Assembly: GCA_002084875.1 (NCBI GenBank)
Contig: NBMH01000019.1
Coordinates: forward strand, 1 to 64,000
Length of the DNA stretch: 64,000 bases
Direction: 5' to 3'
Source: Anaerolineaceae bacterium 4572_78
Lineage (GTDB): Bacteria > Chloroflexota > Anaerolineae > 4572-78
Shown: in pieces, positions 1 through 9,131 of the stretch
How the letters are laid out: every line of letters starts with the position of its first letter
How positions within the stretch are numbered: position 1 is the first letter of the stretch
The notes under the pieces: model-generated
What the model was told of the DNA's origin: nothing
Databases searched by the model: none
The model's input: only the letters and a program-made list of their open reading frames with translations
Position numbers and translations under genes: made by a program

Positions 1-417
1 AAGGGCATATTGCAATTGTATGAACAGTATGTGCATAAAAATGATGATTGGCTTTTCCGTGAGGCTCCTCGTCGTAAAACTGATTTTCGTATCATGGAGG
101 CAACCTATCATTTCAATTTGTTCATGTACTTGAGCAAGTTCATACGGAAGCGTGGTGGACAGGTAATTCCTGAATTTCCAACGGGCAATGGCAAGGTTGA
201 TTTGATTATTCGACATGGTGGCAAAGTCCATGCTATTGAAGTAAAGAGTTTCAGTGATGCCTACGAATTGAAAAAAGGAATCACTCAAGTAGCCGAATAC
301 GGCAAGCAACTTGGCTTAAGTGAAATAGTCCTAGCTCAGTTTGTAGAAAATATCCCGTCTGATTTTCGGCAAAAGCATGAGGTGATTGAAATGAAATGGA
401 TGAGGAAACAGGCGTAA
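1..417 (+). CDS. C-terminal part of an AAA-ATPase/PD-(D/E)XK nuclease-like protein (truncated by window edge)
   Basis: Reading frame is open to the left edge; motif GNGKVDLIIRHGGKVHAIEVKSF fits the D...ExK core of PD-(D/E)XK nucleases. Confidence 0.6.
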   Translation, partial: KGILQLYEQYVHKNDDWLFREAPRRKTDFRIMEATYHFNLFMYLSKFIRKRGGQVIPEFPTGNGKVDLIIRHGGKVHAIEVKSFSDAYELKKGITQVAEYGKQLGLSEIVLAQFVENIPSDFRQKHEVIEMKWMRKQA

Positions 418-750
418 CTGTGGAGGTTGTTTTTGTGGATGTGATTCAGCCACGATAAAAGACCTGACAGATTACACGATATTTACCAATCCGCAATTCC
501 CACTATGCAACATCATTAGAACGCATCCGAAAACGATTACATGTTTTAACAGTTGGCTCATATTTGAGTTGTGTTTCAATTTCTGAAATAATTTTCTTTT
601 GTTCAAACTTTTTGAAATATCTTAAAACTAAATTGAATTACTTATTTCTTGACTCTGAAACGGGTTCGTATATCATTATCAACGTGTTGAAACATGTTTT
701 TCACACTAGCCTGCAATTCATTCGTAGGCTAAGTATGTAGGAGGTACTTT

Positions 751-1851
751 TTGTACGCATTAATCTTAGCGGGTGGTGTCGGCACGCGCCTTTGGCCCAA
801 AAGCCGTAAGGCACTACCTAAACAATTTTTGAATTTAACTGGCACTGAAACTATGATTCAAACCAGTGTCCGTCGTATTTTGCCGCTCATCCCACCTGAA
901 AATATTTTTGTAGCAACGGGTGAGCGATATGTAAATTTAGTCCGAAAACAATTGCAAATGCTACCTGAAAAAAATATTGTAGCTGAAATCAGTGGTAAAA
1001 ATACTGCTCCTGCTATCGGTTTGGGAGCACTGCACATTGCCCGTAATGACAAAGCAACTGGAGCAATAGAGCGAAAAAGTGATTCAAAGGCGACGATGGC
1101 AGTTTTAACGGCTGACCACATCATTCCTGATGAAGATACATTTCGGCATGCCTTGCAAGCGGCGTTTGATGTAGCTGAAACAGGTAAACTTGTTACATTA
1201 GGTATCACACCGACGTATCCTGCCACAGGTTATGGTTATATTCAGCGAGGGAATGAAACAGGTATATACCAAAATCAGACAGTTTATCAAGTAGAGCAGT
1301 TTTTGGAAAAACCAAACTTAATTACCGCTCAGCAATTTTGCGATAGTGGCAATCATTACTGGAATAGTGGCATGTTTATATGGCAAGTCAAGACATTTTT
1401 CACTGCTATCAAAGAACACATGCCAACATTATCAAACAAATTAGATGAACTCAAATCGGTTATTTTTGATGGAGACCGTGAGACAACTGTCAAGATTTGG
1501 CAATCAATCAGACCCGAAAGTATTGATTTTGGTTTGATGGAAAAGGTTAACAATGTCGTTGTGGTACCTCTCAAATCAGGTTGGAATGATGTTGGTAGTT
1601 GGACGGCTTTGTATGAGGAACTACAAAAAACATCAGGTGAAAATGTTGTGGTTGATGCCGAACTTATCAGCATTGATTCACATGACATTTTTATACATGG
1701 CACTGGAAAGTTAGTAGCTACCATCGGTTTGCAGAATGTGGCTATTATCGAGACTGATGATGCACTTTTGGTATGTTCTCTTGATAAAACACAAGACGTT
1801 AAACATATTGTTAATCAATTGAAAGAACAACACAAAACTACTTATTTATAA
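751..1851 (+). CDS. manC: Mannose-1-phosphate guanylyltransferase
   Basis: N-term YALILAGGVGTRLWPKSRKALPKQFL signature; VEQFLEKP; WNSGMFIW; TTG start with upstream aggagg. Confidence 0.93.
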   Translation: MYALILAGGVGTRLWPKSRKALPKQFLNLTGTETMIQTSVRRILPLIPPENIFVATGERYVNLVRKQLQMLPEKNIVAEISGKNTAPAIGLGALHIARNDKATGAIERKSDSKATMAVLTADHIIPDEDTFRHALQAAFDVAETGKLVTLGITPTYPATGYGYIQRGNETGIYQNQTVYQVEQFLEKPNLITAQQFCDSGNHYWNSGMFIWQVKTFFTAIKEHMPTLSNKLDELKSVIFDGDRETTVKIWQSIRPESIDFGLMEKVNNVVVVPLKSGWNDVGSWTALYEELQKTSGENVVVDAELISIDSHDIFIHGTGKLVATIGLQNVAIIETDDALLVCSLDKTQDVKHIVNQLKEQHKTTYL

Positions 1852-1894
1852 TTCATGTAGTACATGAAATCATTATCAAAATTGAGGTAAAAAT

Positions 1895-2113
1895 ATGAGC
1901 GAGGAAAAAACAATTGCTTACTGCATGAAATGCAAAGCAAAACGAGAAATGTCGACTGAAGAAGCGGTTTACACTGCCAATGGTTCACCAGCAACACGAG
2001 GTGTGTGTAGTGTCTGTAGTTGTACCATGTTTAGAATGGGGCGTACAGAGGCTCATGACTCTATTCCTAAACCTGCTAAACAACCGACCAAAAAAAAAAG
2101 CAAAAAAAAGTAA
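1895..2113 (+). CDS. DUF5679-like small zinc-ribbon protein, possibly the zero-frame product of a DUF5679-TopA frameshift gene
   Basis: YCMKCKAKREM...RGVCSVCSCTMFRMG; C-term PTKKKSKKK encoded by A10 and A8 runs ending AAAAAAG-TAA. Confidence 0.7.
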   Translation: MSEEKTIAYCMKCKAKREMSTEEAVYTANGSPATRGVCSVCSCTMFRMGRTEAHDSIPKPAKQPTKKKSKKK

Positions 2114-4266
2114 CTAAGACAAAACGGAAAAAGTCAAAATCGAACAAAAAATTAGTCATTGTCGAGTCTCCTGCAAAGGCAAGGACAATTAGTAAGTTTC
2201 TAGGGCGAGGCTATGTGGTAAAAGCAAGTGTGGGACATGTTCGAGATTTGCTTCGCTCAAAATTGTCGGTTGATGTCGAAAATGATTTTGCTCCTACATA
2301 TCGAGTCCCAAATGAAAAGAGGGAGCTTGTTAAAGAGTTGAAAGAGGATGTAGCCGATGCTACTGAAGTATACCTAGCAACGGATTCTGACCGTGAAGGT
2401 GAGGCAATTGCTTGGCATTTGATGGAATCAACTAACATGGATGCGGCTCATACTCAACGAGTGATTTTCCATGAAATTACACGTCAGGCGATTTCGCATG
2501 CCTTTGATAATCCATGTAATCTTGACATGAATCGGGTCAATGCTCAGCAAGCACGACGTATCTTAGACCGATTGGTCGGCTACAAAATTAGCCCCCTCCT
2601 ATGGCGGAGAGTACAAAGCCGTACCAGTGCTGGGCGTGTTCAGAGTGTTGCTTTGCGTCTAATTTGTGAACGTGAAGTTAAAATTGATGAGTTTGTTTCG
2701 GTTGAATATTGGACAATAAAATCAAAGTTTAGCAAGCAGGCTCCTAAACTTTCAGCCAAAGAGCGTGAATTTATAGCACGCTTGATAAAAATTGATGGTC
2801 ATGATGTTGACTTGCATAATGGTGATGAAGTGGAAAAAGTTGTTGCTTCCATGGCACAACAATTGTATCATGTCATAGAAGTGAAGCATGGGCAACGCCG
2901 CCGAAATCCTTTTGCCCCGTTTATCACCAGCACCTTACAACAGGAAGCCTCACGTCGTTTAGGTTTTCGGACAAAAAAGACAATGAAAATTGCTCAACGA
3001 TTGTATGAAGGCACCAAATTACAGAGTGGTGAGACCGTTGGTTTGATAACATATATGCGTACTGATAGCACCCAAGTTTCAAATCAAGCTCAAACAGAGG
3101 CAAGAAAATTAATTACCCAACAGTATGGAAGTGAATTTGTACCACCAAAACCCCCTGTGTATAAAAAGAAATCTCGTGGGGCTCAAGAAGCTCATGAGGC
3201 AATACGACCAACAAGTGTCTGGCGTTCACCTAATGAAATTAAATCTTCATTAGGACATGATGAATATAAACTTTACAACTTGATTTGGCAACGTTTTGTC
3301 GCCAGTCAAATGGCACATGCAGTTTATCAAACCAGCCGTCTTGATTTAGTAGGAGGACAGTACGAATTGAGGGCTTCTGGGTCACAATTAAAATTTGCTG
3401 GTTTTTTATCAGTTTACAAAGATATACCCAGTAATAAATGGAAGACAAATGATGATATGGGTACAACCATGCCTGATATGGTTAAAGGTGAAAATGTTGA
3501 TTTAGTTGATGTGTTACCTGAACAACATTTTACCCAACCACCACCACGATACACCGAAGCAAGCCTAGTCAAGACACTCGAAGAGCATGGCATTGGTCGC
3601 CCTAGCACTTATGTCCCGACAATTAATACCATTCAAGAACGAGGCTATGTTGAACTATCTGAAAAATTGATGTACCCCACAGAATTGGGTACGATTGTTA
3701 ATGAATTGGTGGTCGAATATTTCCCCAATGTAATTAGTGTTGATTTTACAGCTCAAATGGAAGAAGATTTGGATAAAATAGCTTGGGGCGAAAAGGAATG
3801 GGTGCCTATTCTGCATGAATTTTATACTCCATTTGAAAAAGCTGTAAAAATAGCAGAAGAAAAAATGCCTGAGATGAAAGTAACAGACACATTATTCGGT
3901 GAGAAATGTGAGAAGTGCGGGCATGAACTTGTTATTAAAACAGGACGATTTGGCAAGTTTATCGCCTGTTCAAACTTTCCCGAATGTCGTTACACACGAC
4001 CTTTCGTACAAAAACTTGGCATGACATGCCCAAAGTGTGAACAAGGAGATGTAGTTGGTCGCAGAACTAAAAAAGGACGTGTGTTTTATGGCTGTAATCG
4101 CTACCCTGATTGTGATTGGACAAGTTGGAAAAAGCCGCTAACAACTCCATGCCCACATTGCGGCGGTTTATTGGTTACGAAAAGTAAACAAATTGCTCAA
4201 TGTGTTAAGTGTGAAAAACAGGTTGATATTCGGGCTTTGAATGACAAAGTTCCGACAGCAAAATAA
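2110..4266 (+). CDS. topA: DNA topoisomerase I (type IA) with C-terminal zinc ribbons; no canonical start upstream of the TOPRIM motif
   Basis: In-frame KKLVIVESPAKARTISKFLGRGY precedes the ORF-caller GTG at 2215; LITYMRTDSTQVS active site; C-terminal 4-Cys zinc motifs. Confidence 0.9.
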   Translation, partial: VTKTKRKKSKSNKKLVIVESPAKARTISKFLGRGYVVKASVGHVRDLLRSKLSVDVENDFAPTYRVPNEKRELVKELKEDVADATEVYLATDSDREGEAIAWHLMESTNMDAAHTQRVIFHEITRQAISHAFDNPCNLDMNRVNAQQARRILDRLVGYKISPLLWRRVQSRTSAGRVQSVALRLICEREVKIDEFVSVEYWTIKSKFSKQAPKLSAKEREFIARLIKIDGHDVDLHNGDEVEKVVASMAQQLYHVIEVKHGQRRRNPFAPFITSTLQQEASRRLGFRTKKTMKIAQRLYEGTKLQSGETVGLITYMRTDSTQVSNQAQTEARKLITQQYGSEFVPPKPPVYKKKSRGAQEAHEAIRPTSVWRSPNEIKSSLGHDEYKLYNLIWQRFVASQMAHAVYQTSRLDLVGGQYELRASGSQLKFAGFLSVYKDIPSNKWKTNDDMGTTMPDMVKGENVDLVDVLPEQHFTQPPPRYTEASLVKTLEEHGIGRPSTYVPTINTIQERGYVELSEKLMYPTELGTIVNELVVEYFPNVISVDFTAQMEEDLDKIAWGEKEWVPILHEFYTPFEKAVKIAEEKMPEMKVTDTLFGEKCEKCGHELVIKTGRFGKFIACSNFPECRYTRPFVQKLGMTCPKCEQGDVVGRRTKKGRVFYGCNRYPDCDWTSWKKPLTTPCPHCGGLLVTKSKQIAQCVKCEKQVDIRALNDKVPTAK

Positions 4267-4354
4267 CATGCCGATTTTTGATGTGGATTAACAAACTGTT
4301 GACCCCACCCCAACCTCACCACATTGAGGAGGAGACGGGTTAGGGATGCTATTG

Positions 4355-4423
4355 TTTGACAAGATAAATTGGAGGGTCAAAGCTTGCTTTGACATGAAAA
4401 AGCAAGCGATTTGATGCTCCATT
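4355..4423 (-). repeat. Palindromic repeat family A
   Basis: Reverse complement: ggagcatcaaatcgcttgctttttcatgtcaaagcaagctttgaccctccaatttatcttgtcaaa. Confidence 0.8.
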
Positions 4424-4743
4424 GTGCGACCACATGATTGAAAATCATATCGAAAAATATCCCAAGCCATGTTTTTTGTTGTAGCATTAAACATGTCTCG
4501 GTGACGGGTGGGGACTAAAGAGAGGAGAAAGTGAACAATTACCAAAAAATGGATAAATGTAATATTTTGAGGACTAGATTTGAATCTCGAAAAAGAAAAA
4601 TTGACAAAAAGTAATCAGTGTTGTATCCTATTTCAAATTAAGTAAATTTTTCGTTTTTTAGAATGAGATAATGATACAAATAGTATTCAGCGAAATGGAA
4701 AAAGAAAAGTTGAAGTACGAAAAATTTAACCATTCATATCTTC

Positions 4744-5421
4744 GTGTCCAACGCAAAAAGGCATATATTGGATTCAGGAAAAAAATATACCATGTATTGG
4801 AAAGGCGTTAAACGGGTTTTGAACACCGTTAGTGAAAATCGGTTTTCAACTCCCTTTAAGCAAAGAATGACTCACCAAAAACAAAATTTATCTCCATTGC
4901 AAGAACTGCAATACGAAAAGTTTCTTGAAATTGTTGAGAAATCAATTGAAATTGGTGTAACTGAACTTAACCTTTCACGAACATGGCTAGGAACATTGCC
5001 GCCACAACTAGACAACTTTGCTGATATTGATGAACCTATTTCATACAATTTTATTTTGGAGCTACTTCCTGCTGAAATTGGTCAGTTAATCAACTTAACC
5101 ACACTCAAGTTAAGTTATCATAAGTTGCAAAAACTCCCTCCTGAAATTGGAAATCTTCATAAACTATCTGTACTTGACGTATCTCATAATAAGTTGATGG
5201 TTTTACCTTCTGAAATTGGCAATCTTCATAGTTTGACCATATTAAATCTACGGGCGAACCAACTTCATACTCTGCCTTTTGCAATAATTCAACTTAATAA
5301 GTTAAAAAATTTAGATTTGCAAGAGAATCCGCTTCCAATCCCCCTTAACATTTTACAACAGACAACAAATCCCGCTATGATTATTGAATATTACTTTTCT
5401 AACGTTGTCAAGAAAATATAA
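4744..5421 (+). CDS. Leucine-rich repeat protein
   Basis: Repeats LPPEIGNLHKLSVLDVSHNKLMVLPSEIGNLHSLTILNLRANQLHTLP. Confidence 0.85.
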   Translation: MSNAKRHILDSGKKYTMYWKGVKRVLNTVSENRFSTPFKQRMTHQKQNLSPLQELQYEKFLEIVEKSIEIGVTELNLSRTWLGTLPPQLDNFADIDEPISYNFILELLPAEIGQLINLTTLKLSYHKLQKLPPEIGNLHKLSVLDVSHNKLMVLPSEIGNLHSLTILNLRANQLHTLPFAIIQLNKLKNLDLQENPLPIPLNILQQTTNPAMIIEYYFSNVVKKI

Positions 5422-5450
5422 AAGACCTGTTAGGTAAACCTGACAGGTCT
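5422..5450. repeat. Palindromic repeat family B
   Basis: aagacctgttaggtaaacctgacaggtctt. Confidence 0.75.
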
Positions 5451-5495
5451 TAGAGTGGCAAAGCTTTGCCATGTCAAACCAAGGTTTGACGCTCC

Positions 5496-6197
5496 TTATT
5501 CAGCCAGCAGTTCATCAAATTTATCTCGTAATTCATCAGCAGTACGCTTATTAAAACGAATATTGCCAATGAAGACACTAGGTGTTCCTGTGACATCTAA
5601 TGCCTCGCCATCACGAATATCAGCCAAAACTTTGTCAATCTGCTGATTATTGTTGAAGCATGGTTCAAACTCATCCATGTTTAAGCCTATTCCTTCGGCT
5701 ATATTACTCAATCCACTACGAGTATAAGCTTGTTCACCTTGCGATTGAGAGCCAAACAAAATGTCATGATACCGCCAAAAGAGTTCGGGACTTTGAGCCA
5801 AGACACATTCGGCAGCATTGGCAGCATCCATCGAGGGACCACGACGACCTCCAATCACTGGGAAATTACGATAGATAACTTTAACTTTGCCTGTTTTGAT
5901 GTAGTCGTCGCTAATTTCATCGATAACATTGGTAAAAGTGCTACAATGACTACATCGAAAATCGGAAAATTCCACCAGTACAATAGAAGCATCTGCCTCT
6001 CCCTTAAATGGCTCACCCTCCTCAGTAATACCTGTGGGATAGTCAATCTCATCAGACGTAGGGACAATCACAGATGATTTTGGAAAATAAACAACCAGCA
6101 GTACAAACAATACAACAACACCAATCACAATAGTAATCGGTATTACATTGCTGTCAGTATTAGTAGTAGTATCAACTTTACGCTTTATCTTAACCAT
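5496..6197 (-). CDS. DsbA-family thioredoxin-like protein, membrane anchored
   Basis: N-terminal TM segment; FSDFRCSHCSTF (CxxC), YRNFPVIG, TGTPSVFIGN cis-Pro motif. Confidence 0.85.
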   Translation of the reverse strand: MVKIKRKVDTTTNTDSNVIPITIVIGVVVLFVLLVVYFPKSSVIVPTSDEIDYPTGITEEGEPFKGEADASIVLVEFSDFRCSHCSTFTNVIDEISDDYIKTGKVKVIYRNFPVIGGRRGPSMDAANAAECVLAQSPELFWRYHDILFGSQSQGEQAYTRSGLSNIAEGIGLNMDEFEPCFNNNQQIDKVLADIRDGEALDVTGTPSVFIGNIRFNKRTADELRDKFDELLAE

Positions 6198-6213
6198 AAA
6201 CTTTTACCTCACC

Positions 6214-7194
6214 TCAGAGTAAATCTTCCACAATTGATTTTTCTTTTTTTAATTCTTCTAGAGTGATATTGATTTTCTCGTTGGCAAAGTCATTCAATTC
6301 TAATCCTTGCACGATAGAGTATCCCATCTTACCATCACTAACGATGGGGAATGAGAAAATCAATCCTTCATCAATTCCATAGCTACCATCAGAAGAAATG
6401 GCTGCAGAGAACCATTCGCCATCGGGAGTTTTTGCTTCAAAACATTGGACATGATTAATAAGAGCATTTGCTGCTGAAGCCGACGAAGAGAGTCCACGTG
6501 CTTGAATAATCTCTGTCCCACGTTTTCGGACAGAGGTGATAAATTCGCCGCGTAGCCATTCAATATCTGTAATCACATCTGTCAAGGGTTTACCGTTAAT
6601 TGTGCCATGTTCTGCGTCGGGATATTGAGTGGCACTGTGGTTGCCCCAGATGGTGATACGGCTAATTTCTTCGAAATTGACGGACGCTTTTTTAGCCAAT
6701 TGGCTGTAAGCACGATTCATATCAAGAAAGGTCATTGCTGTAAAACGACTACTCGGAATGTCTTGAGCATTCCTTGAGGCAATTAAGGCATTTGTATTAG
6801 CCGGGTTACCAACGACTGCAATACGAACATCATCGGATGCCTTTGATAAGGCTCTCCCTTGTGCGACAAAAATAGGAGCATTTTCGCGAATTAAATCTCC
6901 ACGTAACATACCTTTACTGCGTGGTTTCGCTCCAATTAATAATGCCCAATTAATGCCATCAAAGGCAACTTCAGGGTCATCAGTAATTACGATATTATCT
7001 AACAAAGGAAATGTACAATCGTCCAATTCCATCGCCACACCTTTAAGCATGGGTAATACAGGTGGAATTTCCATCAGATGAAGGGCTATTTTGGTATCAT
7101 GTCCAAAAACATCCCCTGAAGCTAATCTAAATAACAGAGCATAACCAACATCTCCAGCTGCCCCGGTTATGGCAACTTTTACTAATTTTGACAT
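6214..7194 (-). CDS. mdh: Malate dehydrogenase
   Basis: KVAITGAAGDVGYALLFRLASGDVFG; VVGNPANTNALIA; WGNHSATQYPD; start chosen at MSKLVKVAITG. Confidence 0.92.
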   Translation of the reverse strand: MSKLVKVAITGAAGDVGYALLFRLASGDVFGHDTKIALHLMEIPPVLPMLKGVAMELDDCTFPLLDNIVITDDPEVAFDGINWALLIGAKPRSKGMLRGDLIRENAPIFVAQGRALSKASDDVRIAVVGNPANTNALIASRNAQDIPSSRFTAMTFLDMNRAYSQLAKKASVNFEEISRITIWGNHSATQYPDAEHGTINGKPLTDVITDIEWLRGEFITSVRKRGTEIIQARGLSSSASAANALINHVQCFEAKTPDGEWFSAAISSDGSYGIDEGLIFSFPIVSDGKMGYSIVQGLELNDFANEKINITLEELKKEKSIVEDLL

Positions 7195-7229
7195 ATATTT
7201 TTTCCTTAACATATAAAACAATTAAAAAT

Positions 7230-8570
7230 TTAATGGGAGCCCCCTAATCTGATAATATTCTCCCCTTCAACATAAAGTTTTTTGGTAACATTAACAGTAT
7301 CCAACAAAATCAGGCTATGATTAGCTAACCGTTGATAGTTGATATTACTGTGTCCCGTAATGATAACCGTACAATCAGCAGATTTAATATTTTCTACTGT
7401 TAATGGGATATTTTCAATCATGTGCTTTTTTTCTAAAAACACATTATGTCCTACCTGAAATGTTTTCACATAAGGGTCATGATATGTGACAAACGCTTGA
7501 GCTTTCACAAGCAACTCAATAACCCGTTGAGCAGGAGAGTTACGAGCATCATCAATATCACGCTTGAAGGCAACACCGATAATTAAGATGTGTGATTTTC
7601 GTAATGGTTTGCCTTGTTCATTCAATATCTTAGTGATTTTTTCAACGGTGAAATAGGGCATTTCACTGTTTACTTCGGCGGCTATCTCAATAAATTTAGT
7701 ATGAAAATCATACTCACGAGCTTTCCATGACAAATAGTAAGGGTCTACAGGAATACAATGCCCACCCACGCCTGGTCCTGGATAAAATGGCATATAGCCA
7801 TAAGGTTTTGTTTTGGCAGCCTCAATTATTTCCCAAACATCAAGTCCCATGCGTTCACACAAAACAGCTAATTCGTTGACTAAGGCAATGTTTACACTTC
7901 GAAATGTGTTTTCAAGTAACTTAGACATTTCTGCAATGGCTGGTGATGAAACCTTGTGAATTAATGGAGTTAATTTTGCCAAAATTGTAGCGGCTAACTC
8001 TGTGCATTTGGGTGTCATGCCTCCTACTACTTTGGGAGTGTTATAGATATCAAAACCTGCACTACCAACCTGCCCAGGGTCAATACGTTCGGGCGAAAAA
8101 GCCAAATGAAAATCTTCACCAACAGTTAATCCTGTTTGTGCTAGAATAGGCAGAACAACTTCTTTTGTTGTACCAGGATAAGTGGTACTTTGCAAAATAA
8201 TCAATTGTCGTGGTCTTAGAATGGTCGCAATGTTTTCTACGGCAGACCTAACAAACGTAAGGTCAGGTGATTTTTGGGCATCAAAAGGTGTTGGCACACT
8301 TATGAAAATAATATCTGCTTCAGCCAAAGGCTTAGTATCCATTGAAGCCGTAAATCTGTTAGTCTGTACTAATTTGTTGATGTCTGCTGTTGACACATCG
8401 GGAATATAGCTATGACCGACACGTAACTGTTCAATTTTTTCTGAACTTAAATCCATGCCAATGATAGAATATCCTATCTTACCGAAACCGACAGCTATCG
8501 GTAATCCGACATATCCTAAACCGACAACACCAATTATTGCTGATTGGTCATTTATTTTTTTTAAGAGCAT
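7230..8570 (-). CDS. Nucleotide-sugar dehydrogenase (UDP-GlcNAc/ManNAc 6-dehydrogenase, WbpA/WecC type)
   Basis: GVVGLGYVGLPIAVGFGK Rossmann motif; FSPERIDPG; GPGVGGHCIPVDPYYLSWKA active site. Confidence 0.9.
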   Translation of the reverse strand: MLLKKINDQSAIIGVVGLGYVGLPIAVGFGKIGYSIIGMDLSSEKIEQLRVGHSYIPDVSTADINKLVQTNRFTASMDTKPLAEADIIFISVPTPFDAQKSPDLTFVRSAVENIATILRPRQLIILQSTTYPGTTKEVVLPILAQTGLTVGEDFHLAFSPERIDPGQVGSAGFDIYNTPKVVGGMTPKCTELAATILAKLTPLIHKVSSPAIAEMSKLLENTFRSVNIALVNELAVLCERMGLDVWEIIEAAKTKPYGYMPFYPGPGVGGHCIPVDPYYLSWKAREYDFHTKFIEIAAEVNSEMPYFTVEKITKILNEQGKPLRKSHILIIGVAFKRDIDDARNSPAQRVIELLVKAQAFVTYHDPYVKTFQVGHNVFLEKKHMIENIPLTVENIKSADCTVIITGHSNINYQRLANHSLILLDTVNVTKKLYVEGENIIRLGGSH

Positions 8571-8872
8571 AGTTTTATCCTAAATTTATAGTATTGGTCA
8601 ACAACGCTTAAAATACTTTAGAAGTTCAACTTTTTGGAAAAGCTGAATTTCTTCGCGTCTGTTATCCTAAAATTATAACAATGATTCAAGTGCCTGTCCA
8701 AATTCGGATGATGTTGCAATCGTCAGAGCAGTTTTATACTTGCTAAAGGTAAGAATTGTAATTTTAAACCATGTGGTTTATGGCATAAACCCGCTTATGG
8801 TATTCACAAAACTAATCCTTTTTTAGTATACTTAATATACTCGTGAAGGTCATAAAGCAACATGTTGAATCC

Positions 8873-8906
8873 AGACATGACAGGTTTTTAGAAACTTGTC
8901 AGGTCT
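8873..8906. repeat. Palindromic repeat family B
   Basis: agacatgacaggtttttagaaacttgtcaggtct. Confidence 0.8.
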
Positions 8907-9131
8907 AGCCAAAGAAACTTTGATGCTCTCTAGCAATATCTTCATGGAAATGTTACTTTATGCCCGTTTTTAGTATAACTCAAAAAACTATGTTGCTTGC
9001 AAACATGGTTATTTTAGCACCAATATGAAAAATATTCAAATTTACTTGTTTTATTTTACTTAAAATCGATTCAAACACTTAAACAAACTGTTATTTCCCT
9101 ATAGCCTAAACCACTACCTATTCAGGACTAC

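Noticed and set aside
858-1724. Minus-strand ORFs opposite manC
   Set aside because: Fully antisense to a well-supported gene; no recognisable domains or start context
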